A DNA stretch of 64,000 nucleotides from Cloeon dipterum (taxonomy: Eukaryota; Arthropoda; Insecta; Ephemeroptera; Baetidae): positions 20,391,883 through 20,455,882 of the forward strand of contig NC_088789.1 in NCBI RefSeq assembly GCF_949628265.1, written 5' to 3'. The translations under genes were made by a program, and so were the position numbers. The notes beneath the pieces are model-generated. The model was not told where the DNA came from, searched no databases, and saw only the letters and a list, made by a program, of their open reading frames with translations. Below are positions 24,605-35,200 of the stretch, one piece after another (positions within the stretch are counted from its first letter, which is position 1; every line of letters starts with the position of its first letter).

Positions 24605-27600
24605 TCACTCGAGGATAGGGGTGTCAGTGAACTGGAGCTGATCTGCTGGCAGGTAGTGCTCGAACACGATAATCTGGAAATATTCAAATTTGATTAGGCG
24701 CACGTGCGAAATATTGTAAATGCGGGCAGGAACCTCGTTGAGCCCTTCCTTGAGCAACGGTGCGGGAATGTAGTTGGTGCGCAGGGGCCCGAGGTGGAAG
24801 AACCGGCCCAGATGGAAGCCGTTCACGAAAATGCTGCCCTTGCTCCAGGCGCTCATGTCCAGGAACGTGTCTGTTGGCGCCCCTGTGATGCTGAAAGTTG
24901 TCCTGAGGAGCAGGGGACCCGAAAGGGCTTCCCCACCCACCAGGGTTTGCCAACCAGTCAGTCTGGGAAAATAGAGAATAATTTATTATTACAAATTAAA
25001 AGAGCAATTATTTTCGTATTTGTGAGTTAAACACTATACTGGTTTGAAATTTTCATTTATGGAGTGTGATAAATATCGCTTAGTAAGGTTAAAATTAACT
25101 CTCGCCGAGCCTGATCGATGAACACCAAATTTAAGGTCATCATGGTCAAGTCATTAAGGGTCATTCTAGATGCAATTTTTGTGACTTGAAAACATGTTTA
25201 AATTATATTATATATTTTTTTAAATTGTGAAAATACCCTCAAAGACGTGTTAATTTGTTTGAAAAAATTTTAATCGTGGATTATTTATATTTTTGTTGAT
25301 GTTGTGACCGCCAAGTCTTCTAGATAACATAATTACCTCATCTTGATTTTTTTGCCCCCTGCTAAAATTTAAATGCGAAAAACATCCCATTATTCTCATA
25401 ATTATTATTCAATGGAGCCATATTTATTATTATACTATCATTTTTTTAACAAAAATAATTTTTTCTCATTTAATATATTGATGATCGCGTTAGATCTTGT
25501 AAAAAAACGACATTTCTTACCCTTGGACCCAGGAGGACTTAAATTCAAGAGGAATAGCCGTAATGTCATTCAATGCAACTCCATCGACGGCGAGCTCTCC
25601 GTATAGTCCCTTTCGCTGGTCAAAATCACTCGGTTGGCCAAAGTTGTTTCTGCCCCAATTTTCTACGATCACGTCCAGCGTGTTCGTACCAGCAGCTGCA
25701 CCCTCCAATGAAAAGGTAGAGTTCCTAAAAACCCTCAGTGAGTGTTTTCAATATAAAACTGAATATTTCAAACGGTACTCCTGGGTCCAATAGCCGAATC
25801 CCAAAAGAGCCAGTTGGCTTGCCGGCCGCTTGGTTTTCTGCTCGCCGTCCACAACGACCATGGCAACGTCCCTGATTCGGCCGGTGATCTGCAGCTGGGC
25901 GGTTGTCGACAAGTCGATTTGCGACCTGTAGACGATGAGGCCGTAAGCCTGGCCGTTGCCGTCATTGATATCGAGGGCCTCCATGTTGGTCACTGAGCCG
26001 ATTTGGGTCACAAGTTCAGGTGGCTGAGGGAGTTTTTAAAATTTAAAAGTTAAGTGAATTATAAATATTACGCACGATTTGTTGAATAATCTGATCGTAG
26101 GTGATGAATTCTTGCATTGGAACCGCTGGATAGGCTGTTTTCGGGTTTTGCGCGGGTGGCGTGGGCGTCAGGGTTTGCACTTTATTGTCCAGCGCAATCA
26201 GCTCTTGGGCCCTGGTGTATTTTTCCGTGTAGTCTCCAGCCTCACTTAAAGGAGCCCCATAATCTAAATTTGTTTTGAATTTACACAAAAAATTTCATAA
26301 TTGGCTATGCATCCAGCGAGTTGAATGATTTCTGATTTAATAGGGATTTCACCCACCGTAACTGGAAACGTCGGCAGCGTAGTTGGGGAAAAAGTCAAAA
26401 ACGTTCGCGCCATTCATGAAGCCAAACGCCGATCCGCCGTGGAACATGTAGAAATTGACAGAGGCATTATAATTGAAGATGGTCTGCAAGTATCTTGCAA
26501 AATCTGAAAATTTTTAAATTTAAATTTGACGCAAAATCTTGGTTTCATATTGATTTTACTTTCTGGAGTGTTTCCAAAGTTGTGCTGCGATTCGAACCAA
26601 TGGTCAAACCAACCGGTCCAGTATTCCATGGACATAAGGGGCATGCCGGGCTGCAGTTCTTTCAGCAGCTCAAATTGGATTTCAGGGTCAGTGTTGAAAT
26701 TGGCCATTTGAAGGTCTAATCGAGAATATTGTATTACGAAAAGTCATTAATCACGAGCATGAAATTTCATACAGCCTGGCAGTGCGCCAGTGTCTGACGA
26801 ATTGGCGGGAGTGTCGCAGGTGAAAAGCAGTTCCCGAATGCCATTTTCGACGTATGCATCTCTGATAGCACCCAGGTAGACCCTGTCTTTGATTTCTGTA
26901 GGCTCGCCAAAAGCTCCGTATTCGTTTTCAATCTGCGGCACAATTAATTTACTTTGAAGTGTGATAATTAATTTATTTTTTATCGAAATAGCGGACAAGT
27001 TTATTGAGGTGATTGTTCTTTGCTGCTACCGGGTAGCAGGGCTGTAGCTCTGAATATAGACGATTTTTGCTTTTCAGAAAATATACTTTTTAAATAGGTG
27101 GTTTTTATTGGTTTGTAACCTAATTATCATGCTAAAATAAGTTACATTTTGTAAAATTTATTCTTTTAAAATGATAATTTTTCTGCAAGACCCCCAAGAA
27201 TTAATTTGGAGTTCTTTAAACTCTGTATAGGATTTATTTTCTCAACAGTTGCAACATTTTCATTGCTCGATATTTTTCCCAAGAAATAAAAATAGGATAA
27301 ATAATATGATAAATTGCGTTCAATAAATTATTTATCAATATTATGATAAAAACCACTTCCTCTCATCGTCAGTAAAAAAAGAATCTTTCTCGGATATTCA
27401 TGATTTGTGACGTATTTTTGATGTAAATATGAATTTATGTGCGTATGTCGTATGTGCTGGATGAAGAAGACGCAAAGGAGAAGTGTGAAAATGACAAACC
27501 TGAACAGCGATAATCGGTCCACCACTGGTAAACTGGAGGTCGACGACCTGTGCCATCAATTGGTCTAGATATTGGCGTACGTGGCCCACGAAAATCGGAT

Positions 27601-28449
27601 CAGATGATCGAACTTTAATGTCAGGATATCGAAGAAGCCAGCTGTGATTGTGAAAATTTGCAGATATTGGAAAACTTTTGGTCCAATTCTCAGTACCTTG
27701 GCAGTCCGCCGAATTCCCACTCGGCGCAAATGTACGGTCCAGGCCGCAAAATGACCAGGAGATCTTCTTCCTGTGCGATTTGCAGGAACTGGCGAATGTC
27801 AAGGAGGCGAGAAAAATCATTTCCACCCTGGCCGAAATCGAAAACTCCCATTTTTGGCTCGTGCAAATTCCAGGGCACGTATCTAATACAAATTAACCGT
27901 TCAATCCTTCATTTTTTTAACTCTTCAATTACGTTTCGATCGCATTGAGTCCGGCGGCGCGCATTCTCTTCAGCCGATCGCGCCAGTACTCAGGCACCAC
28001 CCTGTAGTAGTGGATCGAGCCTGAGTACAGGGTAATGTCCTTGCCATTGAGTCTGAATTGGTTTAACCCAGTTTCCAGGCCTGACGTAATTCCGCCCTCT
28101 GTGTAGTACTCGTAAACGGTTGGCAAATCTTGGCTGCTCGCTAGCTGTGAACACGCACGAATTTTTTTTTATCTCGACGTGATCACTCAAGTGTGCAGCT
28201 GTTGTTTTTCAATCAATCGAGAATAAAAAAGGTATAAAAAAATCTAGTCATCTATTAAATGCGTACTATTTGAATTTGCGGTCTGCTGAAGGCTTTCAAC
28301 GAAATCAAAATAGCTCCAGTGATGATTGTCAATGGCACCAGAATCTTTCTTTCAGGCAGTCACACAAATCATTTAGAACTAAAACATTGAAATTAACTCA
28401 CAGCCATAACCAAAAGGATCGATCCTAACGTCATTGACAATCTGCCCAT
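24605..28449 (-). CDS. GLB1: Beta-galactosidase (GH35), tandem copy 3
   Basis: Exons 28402-28449, 27933-28144, 27697-27882, 27500-27641, 26773-26932, 26560-26715, 26357-26503, 26076-26263, 25779-26023, 25521-25724, 24734-24962, 24605-24673 join to 1986 nt, 661 residues. The first exon encodes a hydrophobic leader ([16 protein letters not shown]). Acid/base Glu200 is in IENEYGAF and the nucleophile Glu280 in [12 protein letters not shown], where Tyr replaces the Phe after Glu. Two introns are much longer than in the other copies (26933-27499 and 24963-25520); both are AT-rich with nothing recognised. The enzyme should be secreted or lysosomal and active. Confidence 0.94.
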
Positions 28450-28725
28450 TTTGACGTTCTTCCACAGAGCAGGACAGCACTAAAATGGACTAGTTTCTTT
28501 CCTCTGTTGAAAAAGCCGATCACCTTGACAGCCAGATTAAATTTTGATTCTTATCAGAGTGTGAAGCTGATTGATATGCAGACGTAATAAAAAACCTGAT
28601 TATGTAAGTAGCTCGAGGGTTCAGTCAAATCAAAGTCATCCATTTTATTAGAGAAAGAATACAAGAGTTTATTCATCTTTATAATATAAATCTTGTTGGT
28701 ACAAAATCTGGTTTGCTCTATGAGG

Positions 28726-28811
28726 GGTGGCGCGCGAGGTGTGCGAACCGGCGACCGAAACGTGTTGCCCAGCATCTGTGAGGCCGCCGGTTGACGTTAC
28801 CTCTGGCCACC
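28726..28811 (-). repeat. tRNA-like segment, possible SINE head or tRNA pseudogene
   Basis: Read on the minus strand, the 86-nt segment begins GGTGGCCAGAGGTAACG, like an A box (TRGCNNAGYNGG). Downstream it holds CCGGTTCGCAC, like a B box (GGTTCRANNCC). Its first six bases GGTGGC pair with the last six GCCACC as an acceptor stem would. D, anticodon and T stems do not fold convincingly, so a working tRNA is unlikely. A tRNA-derived SINE fragment is the better reading. Confidence 0.35.
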
Positions 28812-31690
28812 CAACAAATCATATGATAAAATCACTGCAAAAATAATAAGCTAGTAAAAAAGGGCCTGCCTTGCTAAAATCTTGTGTAGTCCTCCGGTCT
28901 CAAGCACAGTGTAAAATGAATTAATTAAAGCTGCGATCATTAACCAAAATAGTCATCTCGAAGATTAGCGCAATTCTAATTTAGATTGAACAGAATTGAA
29001 AAACAGTTCCATCGGTTAAAAGTCGCAAAATTTGTTTATAAAAGAGATATTTTTTCCAGCTGTTTAATCAAAAACAAACGAATCCGCTAAAGTGTAACAA
29101 AAAATATGTCCAAAAACCGCGCATGCGATATTTTGTCAAGCCGAGAAACTTAAAGATAAAAGATCAGTTTACATTTATTTATAACATATAATATAAGTCG
29201 GGTAAGTGCTAATTCTGGCTATCCCAAATTTATTTTCTTTCAAATCGCTAGCTACGCACACCACTGCACAACACTTCAGATTATAACCATACCCAACAAG
29301 GGGCCCGCCTGGCAGACGTGCGTCCCCTCCTTCCGGCTTGAATACGCGTGGTCGGCCGGCAATTGCAAATGCACAGTCTCAAAAGGGAGCCTTGCGAGTC
29401 CAAAATTCAATTCATCAGTCGAAACACAAGCAACGGACCCCGCATGCCACCCCGGGATCTCACGCTCGGCGTGCTACGGCGCAGAAATGGTAACAAAAAT
29501 GCACCGCCCCAGCGAATCATGGCATTACTGAGGGAAGTAAAGACCAGGGAACGACATCCCTGTTTTTTTTTTAATTTTAGAAACATGGTAACATTAAAAT
29601 CTAAACGAAAATATTTATAGACGGTTATGATACGAAAATTAAAAATTATTTCTGCCTAGAAAAACATTTATGCTGTTTTTACTAAGTAAAAATTCAGGAT
29701 TTCCGGGTTAAAGAACGTTTCGACACCATCATCAGGTCGTGTTTTTGAATTAGTGAAAACCTGATGTTGGCACCATCATGGGGATTGCTCTTACAAGGGA
29801 ACCCCGGTATGTTTCACTCTAAACTGCAATTTTTTTGCCTCTAACGTGTAGATTTTTATTGAAATTAGAAGAAAATGACCAATAACAAATTTGATCAAGC
29901 ATCGTTAAATTTAAATTATTAAACTATAGAAAATAAAAGATAATTCTAATTCGAAAAATATGGCAAATTTTGTAAGCTTTTAAGAATATTTGTTATTTAA
30001 TATTAAATTAAAAATATATATAACAGAGGCGCCTCAAGTCACCTCTTTGGAAAAATCTGTGAGAATATTGGAAAGTAAAGAATGATTCGTCTCGTCAAAG
30101 GGAATCTATATATGTATACCAATAATCATCACAATTGAACAAAAACTTATATTTTTAAATCGATTTTTTTTATTTTTTTTTTAAATTGTCCTGTCTTTGA
30201 CTCGGAAACAATACCAGATAGAAAATTGTAGACTGGTAGCTCGTGTAAGCATCTCAAAAGTGAACACACTTGAGGAATAAATTTGCATGTCAGAGCGGAA
30301 TGAACCCAGGGTTTTCTTATTTACATTAGACCCAAACCGAGAATTCAGAATATGAAAATGATTTCGTTATCAAACCAAGTATTCTTCAATAAAGTTTGTA
30401 AATTATATACAAATTAGACAGTGCCTGCCACCTTCTGCACTGCTCGAAAGGGCAAGGTCTTAGAAAACACAACCATTCAAGTCTTTACTATCCTTTCGTA
30501 ATCCATATTAAATTGAAACATACTTCATCGTCATTGTTTAAAACAACGTAATACGCAACAACGATTGGGGGAAGCGCTTCCCTCATCAGGTTGAGGGGAC
30601 TGGGTGGTGGGGAAGCAGCCGAGTGCGGCATGGACCCCTTCAGGACGTGGCGGCGGGGGGCGAGAATATACGGGCTCGAAGGCGAAAAAGTGGGGCACTA
30701 AGTCTGCTTGCAAGGGTAGGCGGCGAAGGCTCTGCGGGCCCCTCAGTCCTATGCTATTCAGTGCATAAACCCTAGTCTACGATTTCGGCAGGAAACAGTG
30801 GTCTGCCTCAGTCAAATTCTCCAATGCACTGTCAAACGATGATCGAACAGTTAATTAATTGAGACACAAAGGAGAGATATATTCGCGATGAAATGGTAAT
30901 ATTTCAAATATTTTATCGTTTCGTGGGCCGAGCGGCTTCAGACAGCTGCGCATGCACTCGCTGCGTGCCACGCGAGGCCAGGCCACCTCGGAGGCACCCG
31001 CGCTCGCAACAAAACATGCAGCATTACAACAACCAGAAACAACAAACAAACAAACCACCATCAAGACAAGTTTGTAATTAATCTCCTTTCGTTAGCAATC
31101 ATTGAATCATTCCTTACTTTTAACGCCAAAACAGAATTATCGATTCAATTTTAGTCCAGTACAGAGATAGTTTATGATTTATTCTTAAAATTTACTTCGA
31201 ATAATTTTAAAGGACACACAAGTCTTGTTATAATTCTTCTCTTTGGGACTGGATTTTAACATTCAGTTTCTTCTTTCTCAGTCAATTGGTATAATTTTAA
31301 AAGTTCCGAGCAGCGCGACCCAAAGATAGCCCGCTTGAGTCATCGGTCCAGGCCCATTAACTTCAAACTTCTCCCCCGAATTCTATCGAGCAAGCAAGAT
31401 TGTATAAAACATTAAAAGAAAAGACACCACATGGGAAATGTAACGTTAAGATAGATATTACAATGGGTTTCGCCAAGAGTGAAATAATTGCAGAGAAAAT
31501 AAACCACTCGGTCTTGTACCGTACAAAAATAGAATACTACGTTGTCGAATTTAGCTTTGCAGGTACTGCCGATTGAGCCCGCGGGGCCGTAACAGCTGGC
31601 TGTACGGTATAAAAGCGAGTGACATTATTTTCTCTGAAATTATTTCTAGCAACTGAAAATCTATCTTCCAGATAAGCGGTTTTTCTATCG

Positions 31691-31824
31691 GTTTATCTCT
31701 TCTGAGATGGGCAACCCCCCTGATTGCAAGCAACTCGCGAAAACTCGCATCCCAATAATAACATCGCGAACGAATAACACGGGCGAACCAGCCTCAGTGG
31801 GCGAAGCCCAGTCCAGAAAAGGAC
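31691..31824 (+). repeat. Dispersed repeat, copy A
   Basis: This segment aligns with 33610-33728 in the same orientation over its whole length. Shared blocks include GTTTATCTC, ATGGGC, CAACTC, TCCCAAT, AGCCT and CCCAGTCC. Copy A has about 15 extra bases in the middle. The two copies are clearly related though diverged. Neither encodes a known protein, so the family is unidentified. Confidence 0.55.
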
Positions 31825-31967
31825 TTCCAAAAGGAATGGAGATACAAAAACGAACCGTCAATAATAAAAGAGGATCTCCCGTTAACTAGAAAAGCAAGCC
31901 AGCAGCTGCACAGCCAGGCTGTGTCATCCAAAATAATCGAGTTTGTGTTGTGTTTACGCTAGAATGT

Positions 31968-32022
31968 GTGTTATTTTATGTATGTATGTATGTGTGTGGG
32001 TGTATGTGTGTGTGTGTGTTTG
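31968..32022. repeat. TG/TATG microsatellite
   Basis: A run of TATG units followed by TG dinucleotides, just past the Smaug stop codon and probably inside its 3' untranslated region, where it reads as CA repeats. Confidence 0.8.
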
Positions 32023-32206
32023 TACTTGGGGCACACTGCCGAGTCTGCGAGAGGCCTCCCTCATAGCCAGATTACGTGATATAGCAGCTGCTCGGCAGGG
32101 CCGGAGCTCAGGGGACGAGGGGCGGCAACAAACACCCTGGGCCGGAGAAAATGGTGTTCAGTCTTGTAACGTCATCACAAGGTGGTGTGGCGCAAGAGGT
32201 CAGGGG

Positions 32207-35200
32207 TCAAATCTCGCCCATACCAGGGCCCCCGAGGGCGTGTTCAGTCACGCTGAGGCACAGCGACTCAAGTCGCGTGTTGATGTCAGCTGTTGTCTCA
32301 GTCTCGGTCGGGTGCAGCTTGCTGTAGGTGCTCGCCGCCAGTCCGCACAGCTGTGGAGATGTCGTCGCCTTGGTCTGAGCGTTCTTGTTCCGTTGCTGCA
32401 TGAATAGCGTTTGCAGGGGCTGAAAATTTAAAATTACACTTCAAAACTTTTCCGCCACTGGTTGACTGAATTGAATTTCTAAATTTTGTTATGCCAGCAT
32501 GACGAAATATTTGTTTTATTATTAATAATTATTTTTGCAGATGTTTACGAGACTTTAACTGGTTAATAGCTTTCAAAATCAGAAAAATGCAATTTTAAAT
32601 ACGACTTATGTATAAAGTTGGGTACATTTTTCCAAACTTGGTCAAAATTTTGTCTTTCTAACAACCTTAAAATAAGCGTTTCCCCATCGATTAACCGAAT
32701 GAATTTAAGACCATCTGAAGATCAAGTAGTAGGGCTGTAAATTTTAAACGATAGCCTACTTATTCCAAGCTCCCAATTGGCAAGGGGCCATCGAGAGCAT
32801 GAATCATGCAAAATTAAGCGGTAATGAATTGGGGAATTTGAATTTTTTTAATTATAAATCATCAACCAATATTTAAAAAGAATCACGGGACTTATAATGA
32901 ATGAAAATATGATTCTTTAAAAAAATTACCTCGCAGATTAAAAATAAAATTTGCTTAAATTTTCTAAAACAAAATTGCATTTGGGATGAATTTTGAAAAA
33001 TGTAGGGTTAAAAATCGTCACCTCAGTCAGTGGATCTTGGAGGCTAGGTCGCTTAGCAAAGAACGAATTGTCGGAGTAGCGATGCATGCTGATCAGCGAA
33101 TCGGTGCCCCCAGCCGGAAACGAACTAGCCAGCACTGGTGGCGAGGCGTGGCGTGCGGTGTTACCGCCAAAGCGGCTCGCCGGTGCCTGCAGCGGGCGTC
33201 CTCGGCCCACTCCGTCGCTGAAGGGGTGGCTATACCTACAAGAGGGCGATTGGTTAAGACCGCGTCTTAATTTTAACAAACATTCCCGTTTACTTTCTCT
33301 GGGGCACGTGCCGCTCGTGCGGTAAGAGCTGCATCAGCTGCTGGCGCCAGGCGGAAATGCGGGAGCGGCAGGAACTGTCAAACGCATCGTGAGCTACACA
33401 CCGATCCAGCACCGACTGGAAAGCGGCCAGAACGTCCTCCTCGGGTTGCTTCTTGCCCGTCAGTAGCTGTGAGGCCACTAAAAGCAGGCAAGGGGATTGA
33501 ATTAAATACACATGTGAGAATTAGTTTGCTTTGAGGTTTTCTCGGATTTTAAATTATATTTTTAATGCATTTTTTCAGAAATAATGTCAATTTCTCCGGA
33601 AAAAGATGAGTTTATCTCGTTTTATATGGGCGATCCCCCGATAGCAATCAACTCATGAATACTCAGTGTCCCAATGATTAACATGGGCTCACAAGCCTTA
33701 TTGGAGGAAACCCAGTCCTGAAATGGACCAGCTTGTGCTACTGCCCCCACACTGGGGTCTTTTATTGGCACGTTAGTCATTCGTCCCGCATGCTGGAAAG
33801 GTGTATACCAGCAAGTAGCGAGTCAGATTACCTTCCCAATCCTCCAATACCAGAATGGACTCATTGCAATGGAAGTGAGTCACATATCAGCCCGCACTCA
33901 ACCCCCCAAACATTGCTCGGATTCTCAACTGCATGGAAAGCATAATACTCCATAATACTATTACCCATTTTTAAAATTTCATGCATGAAAAAGCTTTGGT
34001 GGGACTGGTTTAAAAAAAATTGCAACAGATTAACTGGAGAACAAAACTTAAATTATTACACAGATCGAGTTTTTTTTTTAATAAATCATAATTTTCATGC
34101 TTACCATAATTTTAAGTGACAATTTGTCATATTTCGTAAGAAATTTTGAGACAAAATTGAGCAAATAAAATTAGCTGGATTTTATCGTAAAATTGTTTAA
34201 CCCTGAGAGTACAGTCAGAAAAAACTCACTCTTTCCAAGCACCCTGGTGTAGAGTATCGGCAAGTCGTCACGTTCAGTTGGGTTCGCGTCAAGCGGCTTG
34301 ATTGGTGTGTTCAGAATGTTCTTTAGCTCGTCGAGCGCTGTCCTCAGTCCACTTCCCTTCTCCACCTCCTGCTCCAATTGCAAAAGGGTTGACGGTCGAT
34401 CTTTCAGCTTCTTCACGCTGAGTACAATCTTGTGGCGAGCACCTTTGGTGACGCCTCGCGCCTCAAGGGCCTCCTCAGAAAGTGAAAGCATCTCGTCGTA
34501 GGTCAGAGAGGAAAACAACCACGCGTACTTGTGCAGGCGCAGAGTCTTGAGCCACATCGGCACCTGGAATTAAAAAGTTGAATAAAAAATCCTTTCTCAG
34601 GGAGGAAAACAAACATCTTTCATCCCAGGGTGCTCCATGACGGTGGAGGCTTGTGAGGCGGCGCGCAACTCGTCCAGGTGCGACTCGGAGCCGCTGCCAG
34701 AGGAGGCCAGTGAGCTCTGTGGGCTGAGGGGGGCGTGTTCCGAGGAGAGGGAGAAACTGCGTGGTTTCGGCCGTGTACAGAGATCGTCCTGAGAGCTGGT
34801 CAGGTCCGCTTGTGGAATGCACACTGGCGGAGTCAGGCTGTTGCTTCGGCGCACGCGTGGCTGGCACTCGGTGCCTGCGAAAGGCGATAAACGAGATAGA
34901 TAACTCAATATCTTTTCTTCGTGTGTAACTATTGTTGCGTAAGAAAGAGAAGCTCATATCTGGAGGAAAATATGTATGGAAACGCAATCATAACACGTGC
35001 TCTCCGCTGAAGCGGTCATAAACACACCGGCTAACTTACAGCATTCAATTGTTTTTTTATAAAAGCCTGTATTACAGCATTCTTTTAATATTTTTTATCT
35101 CTTAGATAGGACTTGCATTAAAAAATATTATTGGAAATAAAGTTATAGCAATTTTTAAGGGGTTTCAACTAATAACATTTCAAACTGGCTTGAAGTTTGT

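Larger units (their letters stand above)
28450..32206. other. Gene-poor region between beta-galactosidase cluster and Smaug
   Basis: About 3.8 kb without a recognised gene. Its right part probably includes the Smaug 3' untranslated region, since the Smaug stop is at 32207 and transcription runs leftward. It contains a tRNA-like segment (28726-28811), a GC-rich patch near 30560-30730, a dispersed repeat (31691-31824) and a TG-rich microsatellite (about 31968-32022). The small open frames at 29348-29620 and 30531-30713 have no recognisable protein features. Confidence 0.55.

Noticed and set aside
30531-30713. 60-codon minus-strand frame in a GC-rich patch
   Set aside because: No recognisable domain, conserved start context or splice partner; may be part of the Smaug 3' region.
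31968-32022. CRISPR-like or satellite array at the TG-rich run
   Set aside because: It is a simple microsatellite with no spacers; no CRISPR array or prokaryotic signature exists in the window.
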